Made by a program: the position numbers and the translations under genes
NCBI GenBank assembly: GCA_030268105.1
Contig: BSDZ01000103.1
Span: 2,422,501-2,486,500 of the forward strand
Direction of reading: 5' to 3'
From: Volvox africanus
Taxonomy: Eukaryota > Chlorophyta > Chlorophyceae > Chlamydomonadales > Volvocaceae
DNA: 64,000 nucleotides
Part shown: positions 39,918 through 51,500 of the stretch, one piece after another
How positions within the stretch are numbered: the first letter of the stretch is position 1
How the letters are laid out: each line of letters starts with the position of its first letter
Notes under the pieces: model-generated
What the model saw: only the letters and a program-made list of their open reading frames with translations
The model's database searches: none
What the model was told of the DNA's origin: nothing

Positions 39918-42221
39918 TTATCCAAGAACCATTGGCGACAGGTCTTGAGAAGTACTTTTCCAGAAAAACAAATGCAAATGCGATTCTCGAGAAATTTGCC
40001 TTACAAATTTGTTCGTTTCCGTGTTTCCTTGTCCATTTCCGCCGTCATGCTCCGCCAAGGCTGCTGTCCCCAACCCCGCCCCCACTGGACGCACCGCGCG
40101 ATGCTGCTCAGATGCAACCATGCGGAGCTCCCGCCACACCTCAGCGGCGGTGCTGGGAAAGGCCTGCTCGTACTTCCACGCCGCCGCCGTCAGTACCGCC
40201 CGCACCACAGGCGGCGCCGCCAGCGGTCCGATTGCAACACTGTAGGACAGGCCGCGAAAGGAAGCCTCGCGCACGCGGGTCGTGGCAACGGTGTCAGCAA
40301 TGGCGGCGACTCCACCGCCAGCCCCATCCCGGCTCCACAGCTCCCATGAGGCCTTATCCTGATCCATCAATACATACACGACTACAATTGCCACAACACA
40401 GTGACGTCGTACAACAAGTGCCGGCTCGTGAGAGACAGCATCGCTGGCAGCAACGGGGCTCCTGGCTACACCACTGTAATTGCAGTACATACCACTGCCG
40501 CTGCCGCCGCTGTACGGATGTGTTCCTGGCGCATTGCCGGCTGACGAGGCGGCTTGCAATTCACTAGGCAGGCGAGCGCCGAGATGCAGCACAACAACCG
40601 AGGCTGTCAAGCCGGGGTGCAGGGCCGACAGATCGATGCTGCAAAGCTGGCGCTGCGAGCCCATGCTGCCGCTGCTCGTAGCACAGCTGTTGCTATCTTG
40701 GATGAGGGCGTCGACAGGCTTATTGATGACGTCGAGCGCCTGGATGGTTGCGTTATAGGGGGGTAAGACAGGGCTTTCGACTGTAGTATCTGGATTGAAA
40801 CGGGTATTTATTTGGTTCTTGACCTCCAGAAACGTCCACCCTGGTTGGAAGAATTGCTTGGATGTAATACTCTGTCGAGCGTCAGCTCACATACGCGCAA
40901 AGCTAGCATGATGGACAGCAAACAAGAATAGAAGTTTCGTGACATCCTTCCCGTATCTAAGACTCACGTGCAACTCCGACAATATGAGCGCCCAAAGCTG
41001 GCTATCTGGCGGCTGCAACATGTCCCGCATTGCCCGCATGCCGCGCCCCGCGTGACGCCTCTCTTGCTGTCCTTCAGACGCTGGCGTGATTTCGGCACTT
41101 TGTCCGTGCACATGTCCGCGCTCGTCAAGCTCCACCAGATCTGAGAACAGCACGCTGTCCATACCCGTAATCATTCCCATTCCCGGCTTTGTTTCCCGTC
41201 CCCCCGTCATTTCTGCCGTCGCCAACCGCGCTGCATGCTGAGGCAATGCAACGGTGAGATCCACGTGGTGGCTGCCAATGCGGTGGGGTACACATAGACG
41301 CAGCTCCTGAAAGGCAGCGGCGATAGGGCTGGGAAGGAAGGTCCGGCTTGGCGCCGCAGGGCTGGAGCCGAGGGGGACCGGACGGGGGAGGACTGAGAAC
41401 GCATGCAGGCGGCGCTCCAGAACGGCCTCTAGCGCGCCTGGCGGCACAGGCGCGTTTACCATCCCAGCTGGTGCCGACAGCACAGTGCTTGTCGAGAATG
41501 CTATCGGCACGCTTGTTGCGCGGTCCACTGTATCTTTGCCGACGGTCTGATGCAGCAGCATCTGAGGGCCAGGCCGGGGTGCGGCGGGAAGGGTGGTCGG
41601 GCGTGAAATGCTTCTGGGACTTAAGTAGCGACCCGAGTCACTAGATGGGGCAGGTTGGTGTCGGCCGTCCGCTATGACGAGCACTTTACCCGTCGAGTTG
41701 TTTAAAAGATTTTCGAACAGCAATTCCAGGTGCCATACGTTGCTTGGCAGTTATCTGGCTTCTACCGGCTTTTCTGGTGCACGAGAACGGCATTTGCAGT
41801 AGCGACTGATTCGCACCTCTAGCAAGTTGGCCTGTTTGGGAAATCGTAGCTGCAGTAATGCGCGCGTCGGCGCGGCAGACAGCGTCAGCCCTAACGTTTC
41901 GCCGAACATTAAGTCCGTTAGGTTCAACAGCTCGGCTGTCTTTATGCGCATAATAGAATGTGGACAGGATGGAATACCAATGAGCAATAGAACATATCCA
42001 TGGTGGGACGATTGGTACGCTAGGACACACGACTGAAGTTGGAGTATGCCGACAGACGTTGCGTCCGCAGCGCTAGATGCAGCTTGGCATGTACAGTCCC
42101 AATTCAATAAAAGTGGAGAATCTAAGGGATACGCTAATATGGGTAGCCCTCCATGTTGCTGACTGGCGCAAAGGGCCACGCCGAGGAGCAGGCAAGCGGA
42201 AGCGCTCTCGACAGGTGGCAT
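39918..42221 (-). CDS. Multi-exon gene, 5' exons, family unknown
   Basis: Likely exons on the minus strand. Exon 1 is 42221-41817: ATG, 135 codons beginning MPPVESASAC, ending LLE before a GTGCGA donor in phase 0. It is rich in hydrophobic segments alternating with short loops and is the most protein-like part. Another open block lies within 41640-40887 (contains LRLCVPHRIGSHHVDLTVAL), and another within about 40760-39950 (contains NATIQALDVINKPVDALIQD and LTASVVVLHLGARLP). Exact junctions between these were not resolved. The pattern of beta-strand-like hydrophobic runs faintly recalls longin-type folds, but I cannot name a family. It could be the 5' end of the same gene as the exon at 39511-34448, or a separate gene. 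Confidence 0.35.
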
Positions 42222-42732
42222 TTCAAATAACTTAGGAATTGTTAACAATAAGCATTTCCAGTCATGGCATACTTCTTAAATTGAATTTGGAAATTCTATA
42301 ATGAGGCAGGTCAAGAGGCCGGCTAGAAGCACGGGACTGCGTTGACTTGAGAGCAGAGTTGTTAATTCGGCGCTGTTACAGTATTGCATAAAAACTTCGC
42401 CAATCTTCGCACCGTATTTACTATGCCTAATACAGCTCAAGGATGCCCCATGACGCACCAAGGGGTATTTTTAGTGTGTATTATGGAGGCGCTGGATTCG
42501 GCACCGGTTTCGGTGCAGACTGAATCCCCAATCTCGTTTGGCGCGAGAAAGTACATTTGCAACTTTTGGCCAACTTATAATGCCGCCAATCTTATACTGT
42601 AATTCAATTTCAGGGAAGGCCAAAATAGCAAGTCAGGTAGGTGCATGGGGATTATGCCAGACACCGATAAGGCCAGGCCAGGCGCGGAATGTGGCGTGGT
42701 GGGCGAGACATTTATAAGCCATAATAGATATT
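42222..42732. other. Intergenic between divergent genes
   Basis: About 500 bp between the ATG of the minus-strand gene (42221) and the hAT-like relic. No motif was recognised. It probably includes the promoter of the minus-strand gene. Confidence 0.4.
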
Positions 42733-43780
42733 GTGATCGCAGTAGGTGACAGGCAAAAATGCAAGCACTGTGGAACGGTCATCACACCCGACAGGGCAAA
42801 GCGGAAAACGTTGGCGATTCACCTCATGCAGGTATGCGCAGTGATTATGCAAGCGATTCGCGACGACTTCATCCAGCAGCGGGCTGTCCGCAGAACACTT
42901 ACGCTGCGAAGCGTTTCCCAACAACGTCACGTTTCAACGGTCGGCGGTCGCTAGCACCGCCAGAGGTGCGCAACCATCCAGCAAGGCCCATACAAATCCT
43001 TATCAGCATTCGGCAGTTTGCAGGTTCTGGTTTGAAATCCTATGAGCAAGCGGAGCTGCTGAATCAGAAGCTGGCGATGGTTTTCTACATCCCCTTACAG
43101 CTCGAGCAAGACCTATATTGCCTCGACTTCTCACATTCGCTTCGACCGACGTTCCAACCGTCAGGCTCATACACCGCAGGAGCTCATGATTTCAAAGGAT
43201 TTAGGCAGGGGTTGGTCTTAGGGCCCCTCTTTTTCCAGGTTCCACATTATCAGTTCTCCTTTGTTCCCTGTAGCCAGGCTGTTTGACTGTCAGTGTTGTT
43301 TGCTGGTGAGTTTACACATGTAGACTCTGGCCGAGATGCAGAAACTCCTGGTCGAAGAGAGAAGAGAACTTCTTGGCCACTGTGCTTGGATGGGTGGCCT
43401 AACTGCCGAGCCAGTCCGTTATGCTGTAACCGCGCGTTAAGTTGGGCAGCAATCTCCGCACGAACCCTGCACCACACAGTGGATCTTCCGTCCATAACTC
43501 GCACGGCAGCACACCTGGCTGGTAAGTGCAGAGCCTACTATCAGGTCTATGCATTGAAACGTATTATGACAGTGTGACTCACTGTCGAGACGGTTTCCAA
43601 ACCTGTTTTCACTTTAGGAGACCTTGTCCAAAAGTACGCAGACATCTGCAAGCGAGAGCTAGTGGCTTGGGTGGTGACAGAAAATACGGCGGCATGCATG
43701 CAAGCTGGCGTGCGCACTGTTGGTTGCGTGGTTGGGAATCCCGGCGACATGCACAGGTTCGTGCATTATGGCTTGGTAAA
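42733..43780 (+). pseudogene. hAT-like transposase remnant (BED finger and pieces)
   Basis: Segments in order fit a hAT-superfamily transposase. A BED-type zinc finger lies at about 42736-42839 (QKCKHCGTVIT ... LAIHLMQVC, C-X2-C then H-X4-C). A stretch at about 43030-43170 contains LNQKLAMVFYI and then LRPTFQPS, like the hAT segment before the catalytic core. A stretch at about 43620-43760 contains WVVTENTAACMQAG, like the hAT VTDNAxN motif with Asp changed to Glu. GT/AG pairs lie between the pieces (donor near 42840 or 43521, acceptor near 43542), so some gaps may be introns. No C-terminal dimerisation motif, terminal repeats or target duplication were found. It is a relic, or less likely a domesticated host gene. 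Confidence 0.5.
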
Positions 43781-44353
43781 GCAGCAGGGAGGACCTAGAA
43801 AGTTTCAGGCAGGAATACAGAGTTCCCACGAAGCAATATGTTTTGCATCGCTACCTAATTTTCTTCCGTAGGGAATGAAACCAATCGTACAAAGTACAGC
43901 AGATCTCTGCATTAAAGTCAGGCTGCGGCAGTTGGACGAGCAGCAGGACAGTTGGACCAACTTCACCGACATGACAGACATAATGGCCTTCAACGTCCAC
44001 TGAGATTGGTTTCTCACGTTTCTCGCATGCTAAAAGTCAACATCCTGAATTTCTGGGTCTTTGCTTGCTTATTGGCTTTATTTCGTGTTCATGGGAGCCA
44101 CCGGGACAAATTGGCATAATGAATACACCGTTTGTTGTTTTTCGGACAATAACGTTCTTATAGTGTCGAATTCATACTTAACTAATTGCTACTGTACGCG
44201 TGCTCTGTCGGTTTTCGACCACATCTTCTACCTCTTGCTCTGGTGTGACCGCAACAGACTCCCCCACAATTCAGCGACACGCCTGCTGATTTCTTTGCTT
44301 AAATAATTTCTAGTCTTGAGGCACTTATCGCCCGGACCTGTTAAGCCACTGCA
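43781..44353. other. Intergenic, upstream of coiled-coil gene
   Basis: No gene seen. The last 300 bp before the ATG at 44354 would contain the promoter and 5' leader of the next gene. No TATA box stands out. Confidence 0.4.
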
Positions 44354-47300
44354 ATGGCGCAAACGCACAGCGCTGTGGACTCCGGGCGCCAGCGGAGCTT
44401 GCTTCAAAGTGCTCAAGCCTTGGTATCGGAGCTCCGTGCTCTACCGCTCAATCCCGCTACAACTCGTACCAGCTACCCGCGGATGTTTGAGCTGGTCCGC
44501 TTGGTAAAACGCTACAGCGAGGCCACTGCTGCGTTGCCAGCTGACGAAACTCGCGCTATGTGGGAGCAGCGGGGGCAATGGCTCCAGGAAGAGTGAGATA
44601 ATGTATGGGGCACAGTACGGGGTGCGGGGTGTGCCTGCCGGGCTTTCATCTTCCGTCCGCCCCTACCTGACTCCCCGCACTGTAATTCCCTTATGCCCAC
44701 GACCTGCTCCCACACGAAACCCGTTGACTGCCGCGCAGCATCACCCGTCACTGCACCTTGACCTCTCTCTCGCCCCCTTGCCGCGCCCTCCCGGCGGCTA
44801 AAAATACAGGGTGGCTGCCTTAGCCCAGGAGAGGATCTACTCTCCAGACCAACAGCAGTATTGGCTGAATCTGCTGTTGCTGCTCTTTGCCGGCGCGGAG
44901 GCGTGCGACCGGGCCTTACGCGAAAAAGTGTGTCACTTAGCCAACCAGCTTTTTGGTCCTCGCTCCAAACACACGCATTGTGAACATTGGATTTGTCCCC
45001 CATTTTGTTCTTTTGTAGCTGGAGCTGGAGTTGGCTCTGCAAGCCTTTTCCAAACAGGTGGCGGAGCTGCAGGAGCATCTGCGTGTGGCGCGTACCGAGG
45101 TGGAACAAACGGCTCAGGTAGGCGGGCTTCGAAACTGTGGTTACGAGGATAAACCTGTTCGCTGAGTAAGAGGGCCCGGAGTGCCGAGTGAAACGGTCCC
45201 GGTCGTGGGTATTGTTTTCTCAACATTCACATCGATTTCCTGAGTTGTGTGCTGCGGCAATCCTACAACAAAGTCCCTCTTTCCATCTGTATTGCTCCCA
45301 GAAAGCCTATTAATTCTGCGCCATCCGGGAATGCCTTTTTCCCTCCCTCCCCCTGGATCTGTAGCTTCATCCCTTCTGATTTATGGATTGTCCTTCTGAC
45401 TCCTCATTCCCTCCCTCCAGCGCACAGCAGTTCCCCCTGACGTGGCTGAGGAGCTGCTGTCGTTGCGTTCCAAGGTTGCAATTCTGGGGGCAGAGCTGGA
45501 CAAGGGTCGGGCAGAAGTGGCGGCGGCACAACAGCAGATGCAGGTGGTTTTAGGCCGATAGGCCGATGCCTAGAGATAGAATTGGGCCATATTGATATGA
45601 TGGTGATAAGACCCGTCTCATCAGCAAAAGGAGGAAAGGACCAGAACGGACCGAAAGGAAAAAACCAGAACGTTTGACGTCGGCAAAGTAGGAGACCTTC
45701 ACATGTCTGTCATGAACGCAGGAAACAAATCCTGCTCACTCGCGACGCTGGTCACACCCATGATCGACTCTGGTCACAGCCATTGGTGTCGTAACAGAAC
45801 TGCTTCGAGGGCTGCGAGATCCCCGTCAGAAATTTGTTATGAACTCGAGATACCGAACGGATGTCGGACACCGGTTCCCAATCCCCCAATGTCCCATCCC
45901 CCATTCTTTATGACCCCGAATGATACACTGTACTGTGTTCCTGCTTTGCGACCTTAGCTGCTAGTGGCGGAGCGTGATTCGTTGCAGCAGCAAGCGGACA
46001 CCATGCGTTCGGACTTGGCAGTGGCTGAAAGCAAAGAGTCGAGCAGGATGAAGGTGGGGCGGGTGGGTGGGTAGGGGGTCGGAGAGCCGGCGGTTTGGAA
46101 ATATGGGAGAAGTGGATGCGGCACCGGTAGGTGACTTGCGGCGAAGAAGCCGCGAACAGAGGAGGCTTCAGGCGGGGAGGGTTCGTAGGAACTGAGGAAA
46201 AGACAGAGACGCAATTCGTGCAGGGCGCGGCCTGTCGGTGCTCCCCACAGGTGGAGTTGGTGGAGGGGCGGGTAATGTAAATATGGTGACACCGGAAACT
46301 AGGTCTTTGCGTGCCTGTCAGACAGGTATTGAAGAGTAAGTCGGTATCAATAGAGGATGTAACATATGTGACAGCAGCTGTCTTGTTCGTTATTCAGCGT
46401 ACCAATTGGTGGCGTTTAGTTGGGGTACGGTTGGTAAAGCGGCTCTCAGGACAACATGGCCATCCCTCGGCCCATCCTCCGGCCACCCCCGGATTTTATC
46501 GTTTTTCCGGTATCTTCTTTATTTAGGGTTTTAATCTTGTGTCCTTGCGGCCGCACTCGTATTCGCGCACCTCCGCAGGTGATCCAGCAGCTGATGGAGC
46601 GGACTGAGACGAGCGCCAGTCAAGGGCAAGCTGCTGCGGCTGAGTTGAGCAGGCTGCAGGTGGGAACTATACTGGGTTGGGCAGGGCAGGCCAGGGCCGC
46701 CGGAGACGCTTGTCATGCTTCTTGCTTGGTCATGCGCGTGATGGTATTGGGCGAGATGGAGCTCCGTCTGTGTACGGTCTTGCCAGTAGACTGGGACGCT
46801 CATTACTCACGGCCGCATCAGGGATGGTACCAAAGTTGTTGGGAATTACCAAACGGGAGCCTAAATTCTATGGATCTATGGATAAGCTTAAGAACTTGCC
46901 ACCACATCCTGAACTGAACCCACTTTCCTGCTCTACCATCCGACTACCTGCTTATCCAGCCTTCCCACCTTTCATTCATTCCGTAACCAGCATATCCGCC
47001 AATCCGCCATCCTCGAAGAAAACATGCTGTGCGCTCAAATCCAATGACCCAAGCGATTACGGCTGTTGATGACTTTCAGGCTAGCATTCCTGATCCAGCA
47101 TGCCGATTCCACACTCATCCATTCCGCCCCACAATCCACCTTCGCTTGTGGCGCGGCGGCCATTCACGGTACCGTGCCCCGAAACCCGAAACCTGAACTC
47201 CGTTGTCTGGCGACGGCCCCAGGTGCATTGTCGCACGCTCAGCGTCAACCTCGAAACCAATGCGAAGGTGTGTCGACGGCACTGGTTCTGACTACGCCTG

Positions 47301-48155
47301 GTATAATATCAAAGGCCTGAAAGGGTAGTTCAGGGTCACCTTTTGTAACAGTGCAGTGTGGTCTGTGATTTCAAGAAAGCAACACGGCGCACCGCGGCAT
47401 ATATAACACACGAATACCCCTGGCTAATACTGCCACCGTACCTGTTGGTGCTGCTGCAGGTTATTGAAAAGCTTGTAGAGTTGAACAGCGAGCTGATGGA
47501 CAACCTCAACACAACAACAGCCACAGCAGAGGTTAAGAGCAAACAGCAGCAGCAGCAACAGGGCGCTGGAAGCGCAACGGTGGCGACTGCAGCAGCGTGT
47601 CCGAGGACAAGGTGTGAGAGCAGTGGCGGGGGAATCAACGCTAATCAAAGCGTTGAAGGCGAAGCGGTGGCAGCCGGGTCCCCAGTGGGTGCATCAGCAA
47701 TGCAGCGAAATGGTTTGCACGGTACTGGAACTGGTACGCCGGGCGCCGGACTGACAAGTGGGGCGATGGCAGCAGCAGCTGACCTTGCCGGAGCTGGCAT
47801 TCCGCGCGTGGCGTCGCGTGGGGGTGGCTTGGTGGCAGCAGCGGCAGGAATATCATCATCATCATCCCGCGTCGGCGAACCAGATTCCTTGACGGACGCC
47901 TTCGCTGCGTTTCTGAAGGATGAGACGCCACCCAAGCCCGCGAGTGCCGCCGTGCTTGCGATGCCACCGCCTCTACCAGGCCCGTTGGGAGCGCATCATC
48001 CCAGCAGCGTCACCACGACCAAGGGCCGTGGGAGCGCCGGGCGGGTTTTCGGGTTAGGCATCATGAACGTCGTGCGTTACGTTGCAGGGTCCGATCGATC
48101 CGCACAGGGGTCAGAGGGGGCCCCGGGGCCGAGTTCGGGAACAAGACCTCCCTGA
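44354..48155 (+). CDS. Coiled-coil protein, 7 exons, 483 residues
   Basis: Exons: 44354-44592, 44810-44927, 45019-45117, 45421-45543, 45958-46053, 46579-46659, 47460-48155, all bounded by GT and AG. The first junction splits a codon (GA|G) and the rest are phase 0. The joined frame is open from ATG 44354 to TGA 48153-48155. Residues 1-250 are helical with heptad-like Leu/Glu/Gln/Ala patterns (for example ELALQAFSKQVAELQEHL and EELLSLRSKVAILGAELDKG), a long coiled coil. A Leu-rich stretch near 99-105 (LNLLLLLFAG) may pack in the core. The last ~210 residues are Ala/Gly/Ser-rich with a short Gln run. There is no catalytic domain. A structural or tethering role (cytoskeleton, Golgi, flagellar) is possible but not shown. 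The splice phases agree throughout, which makes the model reliable. Confidence 0.8.
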
Positions 48156-48215
48156 GATGGAACGCTTTAGGTTTGCACGGCTGTGGGGACGCGCAATGTT
48201 GACCCAATTTAGCCT

Positions 48216-48341
48216 AATGTTATAATACACAACTTTGTGGTCAACAGGAATCATCCGCTCACAGCTCCGATACCGGGTACTTCTTCGGAGATGTGAGCGG
48301 ACGATTCCTGTTGACCACAAAGCTGTTGTATTTTAACATTC
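48216..48341. repeat. Long near-perfect hairpin
   Basis: Left arm 48216-48270 and right arm 48285-48341 are reverse complements with few mismatches and one short bulge. The central ~40 bp (TTTGTGGTCAACAGGAATC... TCCGCTCACA) is almost perfect, with a loop of about 14 bases. It starts 60 bp after the stop codon of the coiled-coil gene, so it may lie in its 3' untranslated region. Candidates are a small foldback/MITE-like element or a small-RNA precursor. Confidence 0.8.
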
Positions 48342-48554
48342 ACCATTAAATATATATGTACTGGCAGTTTTGCCGAGTGACGTCTTCCGGCCCGAATCAG
48401 CTAACGTTCAGAAAGCTGTCGGCGCACGACGAGGATTCCATTTCGTCGAGGTTATGACATTTGCCCGAACAACATTTTTGTTTGTTCGAATTGAAAGGAT
48501 GTCAGTTTAGATTAGAATTTTGTTGAAAGCGACAACGGGCGCACGTCTGGGGTC
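48342..48554. other. Short intergenic region before the 11-exon gene
   Basis: 213 bp between the hairpin and the ATG at 48555. It would hold the promoter and 5' leader of the next gene. No clear motif. Confidence 0.4.
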
Positions 48555-51500
48555 ATGCTGAAGTCGAGCACCTTGGTCGACCGGTCGAAGACCAGCAGGC
48601 CATCCCTGAAATATATTCCAATTCTTAGATGCTCATACGTGTTACCAAAACAGCGGGCTCGTTTTCCGGTGCAATGTCCACGACAAATACATCTGCGCCG
48701 AGTCGCGCAAGCAGCAGCAAATCCACCAGGCACAGCGTCACCTCCTCCAGCAACAGATAACGACGTTAAGCTTAAAAAGGGCTTTTGGACGTTTGTTGAT
48801 GTCGTCGCCATATTGGGTTCCGTTGGTGGCGCCCTGGCGGCCATTCTTAACCTTTTCTCTGGCACTTATGTGTTGTTCCTGCCGCTTGTGCTGCCTGTCA
48901 TCTCGCTTCTTTCGGCGCTCCAGCGCGAAGGCTTAATTGCGGAGGTGCGTCTAACCCGGCGGCGGGTCAAAGACGGAATCCCTTTAGCCAATGACTGGTT
49001 GCACGAAACGCCGACTCCTTCTTCTACCCTTATGGTCGACCGTGTACATGTGTTGTTCATCAATCTCGTGGCTTATATAAGCCCTAGAACCCTCCGAGCC
49101 CCGCCACGAATCCCAAAAAAATTACCAACCGACCGGCAAACAACCCTTATGCGCAGGACAATCGTCGCGCTTATGACACGCTGCGCGTGTCCATAACCCA
49201 AGACAGCAACACCTTGCTGGCTGAGGCTCGCAGCGCGATTGAGGAGGTCCGCCGTGAGCTGCGGGGTCAAAACACCACGGCGGCGCGGCTCGGGACCATC
49301 GAGGCGCGGCTGAGCTCCCTGGAAGGGTCAATTCTTAGTGCGGGTATGCGGTGGGGGATTGATGGAGGAAGAGGGCCTTGGGCTTGCTTTCGGTTGGGAC
49401 GCAGGGACTCTGCAGCAATGAGAAGGGAAAGAGGAGGCGCCAGGCGGGCCCCTACTAGATCGAATTCCCTCCTGGACAAGGCGGGGCCGATATGAATACC
49501 ATTGATTGATTCTGGCTGAAACTGCGAGGTCGTGAAGTCCATTTAGATGTTGCCATAGTAGCATATCGAATATGGGCCTGCCTCTGATTGAATGCCGATG
49601 CCATCATGTTCCACTATCTGGGTATTAGGGTTTTACCTTGCAGAGTGTGACCGCACCCAACTCACCCAAATCCCCCACCGCAGGCCGCAGCGCCCGCGAG
49701 GCTGCTGCTGGCCTGGGGGTGCTCCCCGAGCGACTGCAGGTGGAGCAGAGGGCGGTGCTGGAAGGGCTGGTGGCGGCCATGAGGGTGGAGCTGCGGAGGG
49801 CGGCGGAGTCGCTGGCCAACAACGAAACCACGGCACTGGCGCGTCTGGACGCGCGACTAGCGGTGGGTGGTGTGGTTGCGAGGCCTTTGGCTGTGGCGCG
49901 GTGTGTGCCCCGAGTTGGTTGATTTTATTCCATAGCAACGAGCAAGTGACCGGGGAGAAAAGGATAATACCCGATACTCAAGGTTCAAGGTGTCAGGTAA
50001 AATGAAGTGACATCGATAGGTTACACGGAAAGTGACGTTGCGAAATCTTCAACTTATTGAACGTTTTGGCACTGGGTCCTTGGTGCTGGGTGTCATATCC
50101 CTTAGGTTCCTCTACGACTGTACAGGACACTCACTCAACCTGGGCTCAGACCACTGCGCTGCGCTGGGGATGCAGGTCTCGTTATAGCGCGCGAGGGGGC
50201 GGGTGCGCACCACAAAATGGACCCGATAGTGGCTGATCTGGAACGACCAATAACGAATGAGAGTAGATCGATGGACGATGGGGAGGGTATCTGGTCATAG
50301 TAGAGGCACTATGCCCCAGGGGTGGTTGGGTCTGCTATGCGACGGGGCTGTGAGGGATGGGGCTATGCGGGATAGAGCTGTGAGGATTGGGCAACGGGGG
50401 ATGGGGCTGTGAGGGATGGGGCTGTGCGGCTGTACGTGTCCGGCGCAGTTTGACCTTATCACTTGCTAACAACCACTGGACGTCTGGAGCTCTGGCATAT
50501 TTGCCATGTTATGGCTTCGTTCCCATGGAATGTGCAGCTTGAAAGGGGCTAAGGCGCTATCACTCCGGATCCCCCGTGAAGGACCTTCTCCCTACCCCAG
50601 CATTCCGTCCTGATCCTGGTCCTGGTCCTGGCCCGACCATCCTCTGGTCCCAAAGGCGTGGTACCACATTTTGCTATGATCCTTTCCGGCCGCTGACTCT
50701 TCCAGGCAGTGGAGGGTTCATTGTCCGGTCTGGAGGTGGCTCAGAGCGAGGGTCTGCGGCGTTTATCCATGTCCCTCAACAGCGCTATGGCGGATGCAGA
50801 GGCCACCCTGCAGAGCAGCGTGCGGAATGAAGTGGCCAGGTGGGAAGGGGGGAGCAGGCTGATGGACGGGGTCAGAAACCTTTAGGGCTCAGGTTCGTTT
50901 TAGGGATTTAGGGTTTTCCTCGGGGGTTGGGGTTTTACCCGAACACTCTAAAACCCTAAATTGCCCTAAACCCGAGCAAGGGAGCCTATCGCTCCGATCC
51001 AGATGGGCATGGGCTCGGTTCTGCAGATCTCGGTACAGGTCCAGCTGGACTGCCTTTCAGTGGCCCTATACTCCTCGTCAGACCATGCTACTCGATCTGC
51101 CCGCCGCTCCTTCAGATCAATGGAGCCGGTCAGGCGGCTGCCCCAGATGTTGGCCGCAGCGCTTCCGCCCGCACTAGCAGCGGCGGAGGCGGTAGAGGCC
51201 AGCGCCGCTGGAGCCCCCGCTGTTGCTGCAGGTGCGGCGGGTGCAGCTGGCGTTGCCGCGGCGGCGGGATTGACACCAGAACAGCTTCAGGTCGGTGGGG
51301 GGTGTCCGGGCCGTGCTGGTACCGGAAGTTAATATCAGTCGTGGTCCTTAGTTACTCGCAACAGGTGACAGGAATGCATCTGCGCCTTCAGGCACATTAG
51401 ACCCCGCGCTGCGGACCCCGCCAGTGAAAAGCGGGGCAAAACACAGGAGGGGACCTCATCACTGTAACGCTTCCCCGTTTCACTGCCGCGCTCGCATCAC

